From the NCBI GenBank assembly GCA_013334225.1, contig JAAXXY010000007.1:23961-87960 (forward strand): a stretch of 64,000 nt of DNA, written 5' to 3'. The translations under genes were made by a program, and so were the position numbers. A model generated the notes under the pieces. It was not told where the DNA came from, ran no database searches, and was given only the letters and a program-made list of their open reading frames with translations. Below are positions 29,570-39,962 of the stretch, one piece after another. This stretch comes from Chlorobiaceae bacterium (GTDB lineage Bacteria > Bacteroidota > Chlorobiia > Chlorobiales > Chlorobiaceae). Position 1 is the first letter of the stretch. The number at the start of each line of letters is the position of its first letter.

Positions 29570-30229
29570 ATGCATGATTCCAAGTTCGGGGTTTTAGGCC
29601 TCATTTCCGATGCCGGTCCTGTTGTGCTTTTTGTCCTTGCCGTACTTCTCCTTTTTTCAATTGTGTCGTGGGCCATCATCGCCTACAAGTTCAGTTATGT
29701 AAGGAAATCAAGACATGAATCCGCGGCGTTCCTTGATTATTTTTTCGAGGTCTACAACGTCGAAAAGATCTTCGCTGAAAGTGAAAACTACAGAAACGGC
29801 TCTCTTCCAAGGGTTTTTCGAGCCGGGTATGTAGAATACCGGGCTATGAGCGACCTTAGCGATGTCCGTCAGGTAAGGGCGCGGGTAGCAAGGGCGGTCA
29901 AAAGAGAGGCAAATGCTGAAGCAAAGAGACTTGCCGCACTTGTTCCTTTTCTTGCAACGGTTGGCAATACCGCACCGTTTATCGGACTGTTCGGTACGGT
30001 GTGGGGGATCATGAGCTCTTTCCAGAATATCGGTCTTACACAATCGGCATCCCTCGCAGCCGTCGCCCCCGGCATTTCGGAAGCGCTGATCGCGACAGCC
30101 GCAGGCCTTGCCGCCGCCATACCGGCAGTTATAAGCTTTAACTATTTTACTCATGAGATCGGCACTATCCAGCAGGATCTCGATGAGTTTTCTTCGGAAT
30201 TTGTTTCGGTCTGTATCAAAGAACAATAG
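29570..30229 (+). CDS. tolQ: TolQ-type MotA/TolQ/ExbB proton channel protein
   Basis: 219 residues with three membrane helices (about 10-35, 125-150, 160-185). The family motif GNTAPFIGLFGTVWGIMSSFQNIG...VAPGISEALIATAAGLAAAIPAV is present. With TolR it forms an inner-membrane channel using proton motive force to energise TolA. Adjacent tolR, tolA, tolB and pal identify it as TolQ rather than ExbB. Confidence 0.9.
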   Translation: MHDSKFGVLGLISDAGPVVLFVLAVLLLFSIVSWAIIAYKFSYVRKSRHESAAFLDYFFEVYNVEKIFAESENYRNGSLPRVFRAGYVEYRAMSDLSDVRQVRARVARAVKREANAEAKRLAALVPFLATVGNTAPFIGLFGTVWGIMSSFQNIGLTQSASLAAVAPGISEALIATAAGLAAAIPAVISFNYFTHEIGTIQQDLDEFSSEFVSVCIKEQ

Positions 30230-30244
30230 ATTGAGAGCAAGGAT

Positions 30245-30667
30245 ATGATGGTTTCAGGAAAAGGCAGGCTGATGAGTGATATCAATGTCACTCCATTTGT
30301 CGACGTCATGCTGGTGCTGCTTATTATTTTCATGGTGACGGCTCCCATGATGACCCATGGTGTGAAGGTCGATACCCCGCAAACCTCGCATCAGCGAATG
30401 GATGTCGATGAAAAAGCCGTCATCATAAGCATCGATGCTTCACGGCAGGTGTTCATCAACCAGTATCAGCTCAATTCTTCGGAAGTTCGGAACCGTTTGC
30501 CGACTATCCTTGACGTGAAACGGACAAGGGAGGTTTATCTCAAGGCAGACAAATCTCTTCCCTATGGTGTAGTAATGGATGTGATGGCTCAGATCAGGGA
30601 TGCCGGTATCGAAACGATCGGAATGGTGACCCAGCAGGCAGCTGTTAAAAAGGATGGCAGGAAATAA
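30245..30667 (+). CDS. tolR: TolR-type ExbD/TolR family protein
   Basis: 140 residues. A short cytoplasmic N-terminus (MSDINVTPFVDVMLVLLIIFMVTAPM) contains the proton-conducting Asp at the start of the single membrane helix. A periplasmic domain follows. It starts 15 bp after tolQ and is followed 9 bp later by tolA. Confidence 0.9.
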   Translation: MMVSGKGRLMSDINVTPFVDVMLVLLIIFMVTAPMMTHGVKVDTPQTSHQRMDVDEKAVIISIDASRQVFINQYQLNSSEVRNRLPTILDVKRTREVYLKADKSLPYGVVMDVMAQIRDAGIETIGMVTQQAAVKKDGRK

Positions 30668-30676
30668 CAGGGGAGT

Positions 30677-31513
30677 ATGAAGAATAGCCGGAAGCTGATT
30701 CAGACGACAGACAAAAAATTTCTTTTTTGGCTTGGTGCAGCTGCAGCGATGCATGCTGCCGTCCTTGCTATTTCCCTTTTTCTCTGGATGCTCGATGCAA
30801 ACCGGCATATCAGAACGAGAGTGATCGATGTCACGTTTGTTTCTCTTCCGGGTTCCGAAGGGGCCAGACAGTCATCCGACAACAATGCCAGTATTGAAGC
30901 TGCTGCGGAACAATCTCCTGAAAAGCCGCTTGCGCAGAAAAAGGAAAAGAGCGTTCCTGAAGAATCACAGGTCCCGCCGAAGAAAATTCCCGAGGAACCG
31001 GTTAAGCCAAAGGTCAACGAAAATCCTGCCGATATCAGCAAAACTCTCGAGCGATTGAAACAGAATGTCGACAAAAAACCCCAGCCTCAGCCGGCGAGCG
31101 GATCGATGAACAGCGCGCTTGCCGCTCTTCAGCAGAAAGTCAAGTCCGAAGGTAACTCAGGAACGGGTACCGGATCCGGTGGCAGAGGCGGCGTTGGAAG
31201 CGGTTATGGCAGCGGAGGAACGGCTGATCCCTACAAGGCGCAGATCGCCATGATCATTCAGAAGAACTGGGAGTTTTCCAAACTCATGGTGAGAAACAGT
31301 TTCGGCATGGAAGTCTACGTCCGCATCAATATCCTTCCTGACGGCACGATCCGCGAAATAATCTTTGACCGTAGGGCTCAAAGCGAGTACCTGAACAATT
31401 CGGTCAAAAAAGCTCTTGAAAAATCCACTCCTCTTCCTGGCCTTCCCAAAGGACAGGGAAACCCTGACCTCTGGATAGGTTTCGTCTTCACTCCCGAGGG
31501 TATCGAAAAGTAA
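30677..31513 (+). CDS. tolA: TolA/TonB-family energy transducer
   Basis: 278 residues. A cytoplasmic tail and a single N-terminal membrane helix (about 20-40) are followed by a Pro/Lys/Glu-rich periplasmic spanner (about 65-155) and a Gly-rich hinge (GTGTGSGGRGGVGSGYGSGG). The C-terminal TonB/TolA domain has YKAQIAMIIQKNWEF...GMEVYVRINILPDG. Position after tolQR and before tolB-pal favours TolA. It would bridge the inner membrane to TolB and Pal. A pseudogene separates it from tolB. Confidence 0.85.
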   Translation: MKNSRKLIQTTDKKFLFWLGAAAAMHAAVLAISLFLWMLDANRHIRTRVIDVTFVSLPGSEGARQSSDNNASIEAAAEQSPEKPLAQKKEKSVPEESQVPPKKIPEEPVKPKVNENPADISKTLERLKQNVDKKPQPQPASGSMNSALAALQQKVKSEGNSGTGTGSGGRGGVGSGYGSGGTADPYKAQIAMIIQKNWEFSKLMVRNSFGMEVYVRINILPDGTIREIIFDRRAQSEYLNNSVKKALEKSTPLPGLPKGQGNPDLWIGFVFTPEGIEK

Positions 31514-31734
31514 TGCTGATACATCATCCCCACGATTCAGCCGTTTTTTTGAGATAACGTTTGCCGGTTTAACCTCCCCTGGTTTCAACTCCTGATGTTC
31601 CTGCCTTTTTCCGTTTACGTGATGATTATAAGTTTCTGCGGTATGAACTTTTCTTCTTTCCTGCGGGATTTTTTGCTTATTTGTATTATAAGAGAACAAT
31701 GCGCGTATAAAATAGTAAAATAATGAACAATATA

Positions 31735-32278
<544 letters not shown>

Positions 32279-32578
32279 GTATGTATTACAAATACGATGG
32301 TTCTGAAAGGCTTGGAGTGTCTGGAACTTCCCTGAGACAAGGTTAAATGGTGAATAATACCGAAATAGCACTTCATTTGGTTTGCTTTTACCCTTTAATA
32401 GAAGAGTTTTGTTTTTGTGTATACTCTTATTGCTTATATTTAGAGAAGTTGAGATTATTAAGGCGGATACCCTGTTGTATATGATGAAAATGTAAACGGA
32501 CATGCATCACAGAACTTTGTTTTTTCTGTTTAATTCTTGTTCGGGACCCCTCAAACATTAAAGCGATCCGGTGTTTTT

Positions 32579-33892
32579 ATGCGAATTTTCAGGAATACAG
32601 TTGCATATTTTCTTGTTTGCCTGTTCTGTTCAGCCATTATTTCTCTGCCTTGTCTTGGGGCAGAAACAGGTGAGTATATTGCAATTCGAAAGGAAGGGGC
32701 AGGCAAAATAGCGATAGTCCTCAACAAACCTGAAGCACAGGGCAAGAAAGAGAGTGGCTGGGCTCAGAACCTTGATACCGTAGTCAACAATGGCCTGAGT
32801 TTTACAGGCTTGTTTTCGATCATTCCTCCTCCTCTCAATGTCAAGGATACCAGTGATCCGAAGAATATAAAGATCAATTTCGGAGCTCTCAGTTCAGTAG
32901 GCTCGGAAATTTATGCAGGAGGTACGGTTACGAAAAAAGCCGGGGATGTCGTGCTCGACATGGAGGTGTATGAAACGGCATCGGCAAAACAGATTCTCCG
33001 GAAAACCTATACCGGACCTGAAGATCAGCTGCGTGCGATGGGTCACGCCTTTTGTGCCGATCTTGTTGAATTGCTGACCGGAAAGAAATCGTTTTTCGGA
33101 AGCAAGATTGTGTTTGTCTCGAACTCTTCAGGCTCTAAAGAGATCTATCAGTGTGATTTCGACGGAGATGGAATCCGGCAGCTGACCTCGCTGAAATCGA
33201 TTTCTCTTACACCGGCATATTCACCTGATGGAAAATATCTTGCCTATACCAGTTTCAGTTCCGGCCCTCCGTCCCTCTTTATCAAGAATCTTGCCACCGG
33301 TGTCAATGCCAAGGTTGCAAAGGAAGGGATAAGTGTCGATCCCGGATGGAGGAACAATAATGAACTATCCACGACCCTTTCTTACGAAGGCGATCAGGAA
33401 ATCTACCTTATAAGGCTTGATGGTTCGATTGCACAAAGGATTACCCGAAACAGAGGGATCGATGTTTCGCCGACATTTTCACCGGATGGAAGCAGAATGG
33501 CATTTGTTTCTTCAAGAAACGGTCTGCCCCAGATATTTATCCAGGACCTTCAATCCGGTCAGGTAAAAAGGCTCACATTCAGCGGTCGTTACAATACCCA
33601 GCCATCATGGTCTCCCAATGGAGATAAAATAGCATATTCAACATGGGAAAGTAACGGTGAAATAAATATATTTGTAATAAATCCCGATGGGTCGGGACTG
33701 GTGCAACTGACACGCAAATGCCGTGAAAATGAATATCCTTCCTGGTCACCTGACGGGAGCATGATTGTATTCGGTTCCAATCGTGAAGGGAAGAAAAAGA
33801 TATTTGTCATGAACGCAAATGGTGAAAACCAGAGGCATCTTTTACAAATGGATGGCGAACAGATGCAGCCATCATGGTCTTTATTCCGGTAG
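32579..33892 (+). CDS. tolB: Tol-Pal system periplasmic beta-propeller TolB
   Basis: About 437 residues. It has a signal peptide (MRIFRNTVAYFLVCLFCSAIISLPCLGA) and an N-terminal alpha/beta domain. Six WD40-like PD40 blades follow, each with SPDG..(I/L)A(Y/F)xS (for example TPAYSPDGKYLAYTS, SPTFSPDGSRMAFVS, QPSWSPNGDKIAYST). It binds Pal and TolA in the periplasm. I start at the ATG at 32579, because the track begins at an upstream TTG that would destroy the signal peptide. Confidence 0.93.
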   Translation: MRIFRNTVAYFLVCLFCSAIISLPCLGAETGEYIAIRKEGAGKIAIVLNKPEAQGKKESGWAQNLDTVVNNGLSFTGLFSIIPPPLNVKDTSDPKNIKINFGALSSVGSEIYAGGTVTKKAGDVVLDMEVYETASAKQILRKTYTGPEDQLRAMGHAFCADLVELLTGKKSFFGSKIVFVSNSSGSKEIYQCDFDGDGIRQLTSLKSISLTPAYSPDGKYLAYTSFSSGPPSLFIKNLATGVNAKVAKEGISVDPGWRNNNELSTTLSYEGDQEIYLIRLDGSIAQRITRNRGIDVSPTFSPDGSRMAFVSSRNGLPQIFIQDLQSGQVKRLTFSGRYNTQPSWSPNGDKIAYSTWESNGEINIFVINPDGSGLVQLTRKCRENEYPSWSPDGSMIVFGSNREGKKKIFVMNANGENQRHLLQMDGEQMQPSWSLFR

Positions 33893-33934
33893 TACTCTTT
33901 TTCTCTTTTGAAATAACCTTAAAAAGGGGGTATC

Positions 33935-34393
33935 ATGAAAAACTTTCAACCTTTATTAAAAAGCATTTTTATTCCTGCGATGTTCTTTCTTGGAGCATGT
34001 TGCTGCGAGAAGGACATCGTGCCGCCGCCACCGCCGCCACCACCGCCGCCACCGCCGCCGCAAGTTGTTCTTGGCGATATTTTCTATGATTTCGACAAAT
34101 CCGACATCAGAATGGATGCTGTCGAGCAACTGAAAGTCAATGCCAAATGGATGAATGAAAATCCAGCGAGAAATCTCATCATCGAAGGACATTGCGACGA
34201 GAGGGGTACCAACGAATACAATATGGCTCTCGGCGAACGTCGTGCCAACGCTGCCAAAAACTCCATGCTCAATTATGGTCAGAATCCTGCCAGGATGAAG
34301 ACAATCAGCTATGGTGAAGAAAGGCCGTTTGCTACAGGTCATGATGAAGCTTCATGGGCTCAGAACAGAAGGGCTCACTTTGTTGGTGAATAA
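33935..34393 (+). CDS. pal: Pal-like OmpA-family lipoprotein with polyproline linker
   Basis: 152 residues. A lipoprotein signal ends at FLGAC (lipobox, followed by two more Cys). A run of 13 prolines and the OmpA-like peptidoglycan-binding domain ([15 protein letters not shown]...[27 protein letters not shown]) follow. It anchors the outer membrane to peptidoglycan. The polyproline run is encoded by a CCG/CCA microsatellite. A strong terminator separates it from a second Pal-like gene. Confidence 0.92.
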   Translation: MKNFQPLLKSIFIPAMFFLGACCCEKDIVPPPPPPPPPPPPPQVVLGDIFYDFDKSDIRMDAVEQLKVNAKWMNENPARNLIIEGHCDERGTNEYNMALGERRANAAKNSMLNYGQNPARMKTISYGEERPFATGHDEASWAQNRRAHFVGE

Positions 34394-34411
34394 CAGGCTG
34401 TAGTGAGAACC

Positions 34412-34450
34412 ATCAGGGGCAGGCATCTTCATGTCTGCCCCTGATTTATT
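34412..34450 (+). terminator. Intrinsic terminator after first pal gene
   Basis: 15-bp stem: ATCAGGGGCAGGCAT, loop CTTC, ATGTCTGCCCCTGAT (one G-U pair), followed by the T-rich TTATTTAATT. It may attenuate transcription between the two pal genes. Confidence 0.85.
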
Positions 34451-34473
34451 TAATTATAAAATGAGATGAAGCC

Positions 34474-34968
34474 ATGAGAAAGCAGATCAACAGTGTACTT
34501 GTGATTGCAATGATGATGATCGCCGGATGTTCATCAAATGAATCAGTGGCTCCTTCCGGAGGAACAGCTACCATTGAGCCGACTCCTCCCCCGTCAACTT
34601 CCATAAAAACTGGTTATGGATTTGATCAGTGGCAGCAGGGCCCTCTCGGTGATGTATTTTTTGAATTTGACAGTGCTGATCTCGGTTCTGATGCTGAGCA
34701 GCAGCTCAGAGACAACGCGGATTGGCTAAAGGGAAATTCCCCGAAATCGGTTATGATCGAAGGACATTGCGATGAAAGAGGAACTTCAGAGTACAACCTT
34801 GCCCTTGGAGACAGGCGCGCTAAAAGTGCAAAGGAATTCCTGACACGATTAGGTATAGGTGCTTCCCGTCTTGAAACCATTTCATACGGTGAAGAACGTC
34901 CTTTTGCTCTTGATCATAATGACGAAGCCTGGGCAAAAAACCGCCGCGACCATTTCGTCGTGAAATAG
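34474..34968 (+). CDS. Second Pal-like OmpA-family lipoprotein
   Basis: 164 residues. The lipobox is MIAGC, then comes a short Ser/Pro linker and an OmpA domain (GDVFFEFDSADLGSDAEQQLRDNADWL...[29 protein letters not shown]). It is clearly paralogous to the preceding gene but without the proline run. Either copy could be the TolB-binding Pal. Confidence 0.92.
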   Translation: MRKQINSVLVIAMMMIAGCSSNESVAPSGGTATIEPTPPPSTSIKTGYGFDQWQQGPLGDVFFEFDSADLGSDAEQQLRDNADWLKGNSPKSVMIEGHCDERGTSEYNLALGDRRAKSAKEFLTRLGIGASRLETISYGEERPFALDHNDEAWAKNRRDHFVVK

Positions 34969-34983
34969 TGAAATATCGGATAT

Positions 34984-35014
34984 AAGGCCTCAGGTTTGTG
35001 AGGCCTTCTTTTTG
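34984..35014 (+). terminator. Intrinsic terminator after second pal gene
   Basis: AAGGCCTCA, loop GGTTTG, TGAGGCCTT, then CTTTTTG. The perfect 9-bp stem and T-run lie 16 bp after the stop codon. Confidence 0.88.
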
Positions 35015-35069
35015 TCAAACGGTTTAATGTCTGGCCCAACCTGCCAATAATGAACTATCTTTGCTGATC

Positions 35070-35870
35070 ATGAACAATAAAATAAGGCCATTTTTCATTG
35101 TTTCCATGCTTGGAGTATCAGCATGTGCCACTCAACAGGATCTGACCGTTGTCCAGAGTGATATGCAGAAACTGAAATCAGATACGGAAACCGTCAAATC
35201 TCAGACAGCCGGCTCCTATTCCGATATTCAGCAGATGCATGACGAGATTTCCTACCTCAAAGGACGTATAGAGGAAATCAATCATAATAATTACGAGTCT
35301 TTTGGACGCCTTGGAATGGAAGATTCTCTGCTGGTGCACAAGGTCGATCAACTGGAAACAAGATTGCAGAAAATCGAGCAGTATCTCGGGTTTGGAGAAA
35401 AACCTTCAGTTCCGCCACAAACACAGGTTTCAGCTGCGCTTCCGCCTGCATCACAATCAACGGCGCCTAAACCTGCTGATGCACTGAAAAAGCCTGTGGA
35501 AATTCAGAGTGATACGGGATTGTTCAAGGATGGTCTCGACAAGCTTAACAGGAAAAACTATACGGCGGCAAGGGAGAGTTTCAGCACTTTGATCCAGAAA
35601 TATCCGAAATCAGAGCTTGCTGACGATGCGCAGTTCGATATTGCCGATTGTTATTTCAATGAGAAATGGTATGAGAAAGCCATTCTGGAGTATCAGGTCG
35701 TCATAGCAAAATATCAGAAAAGCAACAAACGTCCTGCTGCTCTCTACAAACAGGCACTCTCTTTTGAAATGATTGGTGACAAAACAAACGCTCAGGCAAG
35801 ATATAAAGATATTGTGAAGCTCTATCCGAAATCCACAGAAGCGATTCTGGCACAAAAAAAATTACAGTAA
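35070..35870 (+). CDS. cpoB: Tol-Pal system TPR protein CpoB (YbgF)
   Basis: About 266 residues. The probable lipoprotein signal ends in LGVSAC. A coiled-coil segment (about 20-100), a Pro/Ala linker and C-terminal TPR repeats follow: GLFKDGLDKLNRKNYTAARESFSTLIQKYPKSELADDAQFDIADCYF. This is the CpoB/YbgF layout, coordinating Tol-Pal with septal peptidoglycan synthesis. I start at the ATG at 35070 rather than the upstream TTG. It is the last gene of the Tol-Pal cluster. Confidence 0.88.
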   Translation: MNNKIRPFFIVSMLGVSACATQQDLTVVQSDMQKLKSDTETVKSQTAGSYSDIQQMHDEISYLKGRIEEINHNNYESFGRLGMEDSLLVHKVDQLETRLQKIEQYLGFGEKPSVPPQTQVSAALPPASQSTAPKPADALKKPVEIQSDTGLFKDGLDKLNRKNYTAARESFSTLIQKYPKSELADDAQFDIADCYFNEKWYEKAILEYQVVIAKYQKSNKRPAALYKQALSFEMIGDKTNAQARYKDIVKLYPKSTEAILAQKKLQ

Positions 35871-36075
35871 GCCGGATTACCCTGCAATTCCAGACCGTAA
35901 ATCGCAGATCGATCGGAAACATAAAGAGACTGTCTCAAAAGGAACGGTGGTAAAGCAAAAAGGGCTCCCTGAAAATGTAGCCCTTATCGTTTAAACTTTA
36001 AGCTGTGGTGAGCAGAACCCGGTCTGTCAGTCAAAACCGATCGGATGAATATTTCAGAAAGAGGTAAGAAAAAGA

Positions 36076-36118
36076 AGGCTGCCTCATAATCAAATCATGA
36101 GACAGCCTCTTTAAGTTT
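36076..36118. terminator. Hairpin terminator between cpoB and the unknown gene
   Basis: GGCTGCCTCAT and ATGAGACAGCC form an 11-position stem (one mismatch), followed by TCTTTAAGTTTTTT on the plus strand, with AAGAAAAAG on the other side. A second hairpin, AGGGCT/AGCCCT, lies at 35961-35984. Both are in the 290-bp cpoB/unknown-gene gap, which otherwise holds nothing. Confidence 0.7.
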
Positions 36119-36162
36119 TTTCAACTCTTTTTTCAAAAAATCCGGAAGGATAGACTCCGGTA

Positions 36163-36597
36163 TTATTTGAAAAATTCGTCAAGTGTATACGTTTTCCTGT
36201 CTATTTCTACAGAAAGCTGACGGTGCAGGGTATCGTAGAATACGGGAATATCCCTCATCGTCCATTTGACACCGCGTTTATCGAAATCGATAACATAACG
36301 GTTTTCATTATCCAGCACTTTCTGTTGCAGATTAATTCCAATATCCGGTTGTGTCGTCAGAACATAAAGTTCGATTTCCCCCGAAATAACCTTGTCGATC
36401 ATTCCCTTTGTCGGCAGGAGTGTGCGGCGACCGGATGCGGGACTGATCTCCAGTTGAAGTTTTCCGCTTCTGTCCCGTTTGGCGGAAATGATAAAATACT
36501 TTTGGGCTTTGTGTACGGCATTGCCTGACCAAGGTCCTGATGTGCTTACTCTGACCTGATTCACTGCGGTGTCCGGACGGCTGAGCTGTGGTCGCAT
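36163..36597 (-). CDS. Hypothetical protein
   Basis: About 144 residues from the Met of MRPQLSRPD (the track offers another Met 33 bp upstream). It is hydrophilic, with no signal peptide or membrane helix and mixed alpha/beta composition, containing [33 protein letters not shown] and [18 protein letters not shown] do not recognise a family. It lies downstream of dnaK on the same strand with a 139-bp gap, so it is probably separately transcribed. Confidence 0.6.
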   Translation of the reverse strand: MRPQLSRPDTAVNQVRVSTSGPWSGNAVHKAQKYFIISAKRDRSGKLQLEISPASGRRTLLPTKGMIDKVISGEIELYVLTTQPDIGINLQQKVLDNENRYVIDFDKRGVKWTMRDIPVFYDTLHRQLSVEIDRKTYTLDEFFK

Positions 36598-36735
36598 CGT
36601 TTGCAGGGTTAAAATTTGCAAATAAAACACGAACGGGTGTTCTGCCTTTTATTATTTGTAAGTTACCAAAACAAGTATAAATAACAAAGGGATTCGTGCG
36701 AATCCCTTTGTGCCGTTTCAAGTTTTGTTTCGAGG

Positions 36736-38649
36736 TTATTTGTTGTTGCCGTCGATTACTTCGTACTCGGCATTCTGGACTTCACCGTCACTGCTGCCGC
36801 TCGTGGTTCCGCCGGATGGTGCTCCCGGGTTGGCATGCGGTTCTCCGGCGCCCTGTGACTGATAGAGCTGAGATGCAATGTCGTTCCACTCCTTGTTGAG
36901 CTGGTCCATGGCATCCTTGATCGATTCGATGGTGCCGTTTTTGTAAGCTTCCTTGAGCTTTTCAAGTGCACCTTCAAGAGAGGCCTTCTTGTCCGAAGGA
37001 ATTTTATCGCCCAGATCCTTCAGCTGTTTTTCGGTGCTGAAAATAAGAGAATCCGCAGTGTTCCGGGTGTCGATCTCCTCCTTTTTCTTCTTGTCTTCAT
37101 CGGCATGCATCTTTGCATCCTGCTTCATTTTTTCGACTTCAGCATCGCTGAGCTTGCTGCTTGCCTCGATTCTGATGCTTTGTTCCTTTCCGGTTGCCTT
37201 GTCTTTTGCCGATACATTGAGGATGCCGTTGGAATCGATATCAAAGATGACCTCGATCTGCGGTATTCCCCTCGGTGCAGGAGGAATGTCGCCGAGATGG
37301 AACCTTCCAAGCGTTTTGTTGTCTCGGGCCATCGGACGCTCACCCTGCAGTACATGGACTTCAACAGAAGTCTGGTTGTCTGCCGCGGTCGAGAATACTT
37401 CCTGTTTTCTTGTCGGAATGGTGGTGTTCGCATCGATAAGCTTTGTCATTACGCCGCCAAGGGTTTCGATGCCCAGAGAGAGCGGAGAGACGTCAAGCAG
37501 AAGCACGTCGGTAACATCGCCTTTCAGAACGCCGCCCTGGATAGCTGCGCCGATTGCGACGACCTCGTCGGGGTTGACGCTTTTGTTCGGTTCCTTTCCG
37601 AAAAATTCTTTTACGAGAGACTGAACTTTCGGGATACGTGTCGAACCGCCGACCAGCACAACCTCATCGATATCCTTCAGATCGAGTTTGGAATTCTTGA
37701 CCGCGCGGTGGCATGGGTCGAGCAGTTTGTCGAACAGCTCGGCAGAAATCGCTTCGAATTTCGCACGGGTAAGGTTGATGACAAGGTGTTTCGGACCTTC
37801 CTGTGTCGCGGTGATGAACGGAAGGTTGATTTCAGTGTCGGTTCTCGATGAGAGCTCGATTTTTGCTTTTTCAGCAGCTTCTTTCAGACGCTGCAGGGCG
37901 ATCGGGTCGTTCCTGAGGTCTATTCCTTCCTGTTTTTTGAATTCGTCTGCCAGAAAATCGATGATTTTCTGGTCGAAGTCGTCGCCACCGAGATGGGTGT
38001 CGCCGTCGGTGGACTTCACTTCAAAAACACCGTCGCCGAGCTCGAGAATGGAGATATCGAATGTGCCGCCTCCAAGGTCGAACACCGCAACCTTCTCATT
38101 CTCCTGTTTGCGGTCGAGCCCGTATGCAAGAGCTGCAGCGGTAGGTTCGTTGATTATTCGCTTGACGTCAAGGCCTGCGATACGGCCGGCATCCTTCGTC
38201 GCCTGCCTCTGGGCATCGTTAAAATATGCAGGTACGGTAATGACCGCTTCACTGACTTTTTCACCAAGGAAATCCTCTGCAGTCTGCTTCATTTTCTGAA
38301 GAACCATCGCCGAAATTTCCTGCGGCGAGTAGACTTTGTCGTTGATTTTCACCCTTGCCTCGCCGTTTTCGTTGACGACTTCGTAAGGGGCAATCTTTTT
38401 TTCATTCGGGACCTCGTCGTATTTGCGTCCCATGAATCTTTTGATCGAAAATATAGTGTTTCTCGGGTTGGTGATGGCCTGTCTTTTTGCGGCCTGCCCA
38501 ACGAGACGGTCTCCCGTTTTGGTGAACCCGATGATGGACGGAGTAGTGCGGCTGCCTTCAGAGTTTTCAATAACTGTTGGCTGAGTGCCCTGCATGACCG
38601 CAACACATGAGTTCGTGGTGCCGAGATCGATGCCGATAATTTTACCCAT
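36736..38649 (-). CDS. dnaK: Chaperone DnaK (Hsp70)
   Basis: 637 residues. The N-terminal ATPase domain starts [21 protein letters not shown] and contains [10 protein letters not shown]-type and [13 protein letters not shown] motifs. The substrate-binding domain begins at [22 protein letters not shown], and there is a helical lid and a Gly/Ser-rich tail. It folds proteins together with DnaJ and GrpE, which are not in this window. hsp20 lies 74 bp upstream on the same strand. I found no CIRCE element. Confidence 0.97.
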   Translation of the reverse strand: MGKIIGIDLGTTNSCVAVMQGTQPTVIENSEGSRTTPSIIGFTKTGDRLVGQAAKRQAITNPRNTIFSIKRFMGRKYDEVPNEKKIAPYEVVNENGEARVKINDKVYSPQEISAMVLQKMKQTAEDFLGEKVSEAVITVPAYFNDAQRQATKDAGRIAGLDVKRIINEPTAAALAYGLDRKQENEKVAVFDLGGGTFDISILELGDGVFEVKSTDGDTHLGGDDFDQKIIDFLADEFKKQEGIDLRNDPIALQRLKEAAEKAKIELSSRTDTEINLPFITATQEGPKHLVINLTRAKFEAISAELFDKLLDPCHRAVKNSKLDLKDIDEVVLVGGSTRIPKVQSLVKEFFGKEPNKSVNPDEVVAIGAAIQGGVLKGDVTDVLLLDVSPLSLGIETLGGVMTKLIDANTTIPTRKQEVFSTAADNQTSVEVHVLQGERPMARDNKTLGRFHLGDIPPAPRGIPQIEVIFDIDSNGILNVSAKDKATGKEQSIRIEASSKLSDAEVEKMKQDAKMHADEDKKKKEEIDTRNTADSLIFSTEKQLKDLGDKIPSDKKASLEGALEKLKEAYKNGTIESIKDAMDQLNKEWNDIASQLYQSQGAGEPHANPGAPSGGTTSGSSDGEVQNAEYEVIDGNNK

Positions 38650-38723
38650 AATGAATTTCCTCTTTTGAGATGTATAAATTCCGGGTTCTGCATCTGTGAT
38701 GTGAACCCGGATTTATGGTTAAC

Positions 38724-39122
38724 TTAACTGATTGCTATTTCTTTTGTCTTTTTCACCGGTACGGCTTTCGGCAGGCTTACATGAAGCACGCCATTGTCGA
38801 AATCTGCGGTGATATGCTCCCTGTCGATAATTTCTCCGAGATTGAAGCTCCGTGAAAAGCTTCCGTATGCTCTTTCAATCCGGTGATAGTTTTTCCTTGT
38901 TTCTTCCGTTTCCTGCTTTCTCTCTGCTTTGATGGTCAGCATATCGTCCTCGATATTGAGTGCAATATTTTCCTTGGTAATACCCGGTAGTTCTGCATCG
39001 ATATGGAATGCCTTTTCATCCTCGGAAATGTCGACTTTGAATGCCGGAGTTGCCGGCATTTGTGCACCTGACCAGATATCATCAAACAACTTGAGCGGAT
39101 CTTTCGATAATTTTACAAGCAT
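38724..39122 (-). CDS. Small heat shock protein, Hsp20 family
   Basis: 132 residues with an alpha-crystallin domain: [40 protein letters not shown] and the C-terminal [17 protein letters not shown]. The I-x-I-like tail (EIAIS) supports oligomerisation. An ATP-independent holdase that keeps unfolding proteins for DnaK, whose gene follows directly. Confidence 0.93.
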   Translation of the reverse strand: MLVKLSKDPLKLFDDIWSGAQMPATPAFKVDISEDEKAFHIDAELPGITKENIALNIEDDMLTIKAERKQETEETRKNYHRIERAYGSFSRSFNLGEIIDREHITADFDNGVLHVSLPKAVPVKKTKEIAIS

Positions 39123-39426
39123 GATTTTCTCCTTTTTAAATGTGCCTTTTTGATAAAATTTGATAGAGATGTTCTCTCTCTGCCATTAATAGATCAAAAA
39201 CCATGCCAAACCGATTTATTGCCTGTTCAGGATAAAAGACGTGTCATAAATGACGGGATTAGTGTAAAAATGTCATACTTGTTGATGGGGGATTGTTAAT
39301 ACTGTCAGACAACATTGAAAAATGATTTTCTATTCAGTGCAAAAAAGGGAAAAAAGTCCTGCAGGATGATTTAACCCCTGACATCAGGGAAGGAGAGTGG
39401 GTGAGAAAAGCTGAAGTATGAAGGGG
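39123..39426. other. Intergenic, promoter region of hsp20-dnaK
   Basis: About 300 bp between the ArsR regulator (3' end) and hsp20 (5' end). It should hold the hsp20-dnaK promoter on the minus strand. I see no inverted repeat of the CIRCE type and no gene. A tight CCCTGA/TCAGGG palindrome lies at 39376-39389. Confidence 0.35.
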
Positions 39427-39816
39427 TCAGGTTGAAATGTTCGAATTGATTTTCTGGACCCAGCTCAGACGGTCCTGAAGATTTTCAACTACGCTTTTCG
39501 AAATGAGATAGCAGGCGTAGATAATGCTTTCATCCGCTATCCGGTAATAACATTTCAGACCTGATTTTCTGCGGTTCACTACACCGTTATCATGCATCAG
39601 TGCAAGATGTTTGGAAATGTTGGCCTGACTGGCATTGACCTTTCTAACGATTTCCTGAACCGTATGTTCCTTTTCACAGAGAACCCTCAGAATTTTCAGT
39701 CGCATTGGTTCAGAAAGCAGCTTGAATCGGTTCGAAACCTCTTCGAGCATTTCATCCGGCGTATTGAGATTCCATTTATTGACCTCTTCCTCTGTGATAG
39801 TAATGATCTTATTCAT
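39427..39816 (-). CDS. ArsR/SmtB-family transcriptional regulator
   Basis: About 129 residues. The winged helix-turn-helix reads [63 protein letters not shown]. The metal-type ELCV(C/G)DL motif is absent, and a single Cys lies in the C-terminal helix (IIYACYL), so the ligand is unclear. Redox or other non-metal sensing is possible. It lies about 150 bp after the anti-sigma gene on the same strand. Confidence 0.85.
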   Translation of the reverse strand: MNKIITITEEEVNKWNLNTPDEMLEEVSNRFKLLSEPMRLKILRVLCEKEHTVQEIVRKVNASQANISKHLALMHDNGVVNRRKSGLKCYYRIADESIIYACYLISKSVVENLQDRLSWVQKINSNIST

Positions 39817-39962
39817 AACCAACCTGTTGCAGATCCGTGTAATATGCCTGTTTTATACAGATATTCCATTAAGGAAATATTAGTTATATAGCCATAAATT
39901 CATACAATTCAAACCTGAAAAGTTATTAAAAACCGGTTATTAAAAGCGTTCCGGGGCATATT

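Noticed and set aside
38650-39426. CIRCE/HrcA operator upstream of hsp20-dnaK
   Set aside because: No TTAGCACTC-N9-GAGTGCTAA-like inverted repeat seen.
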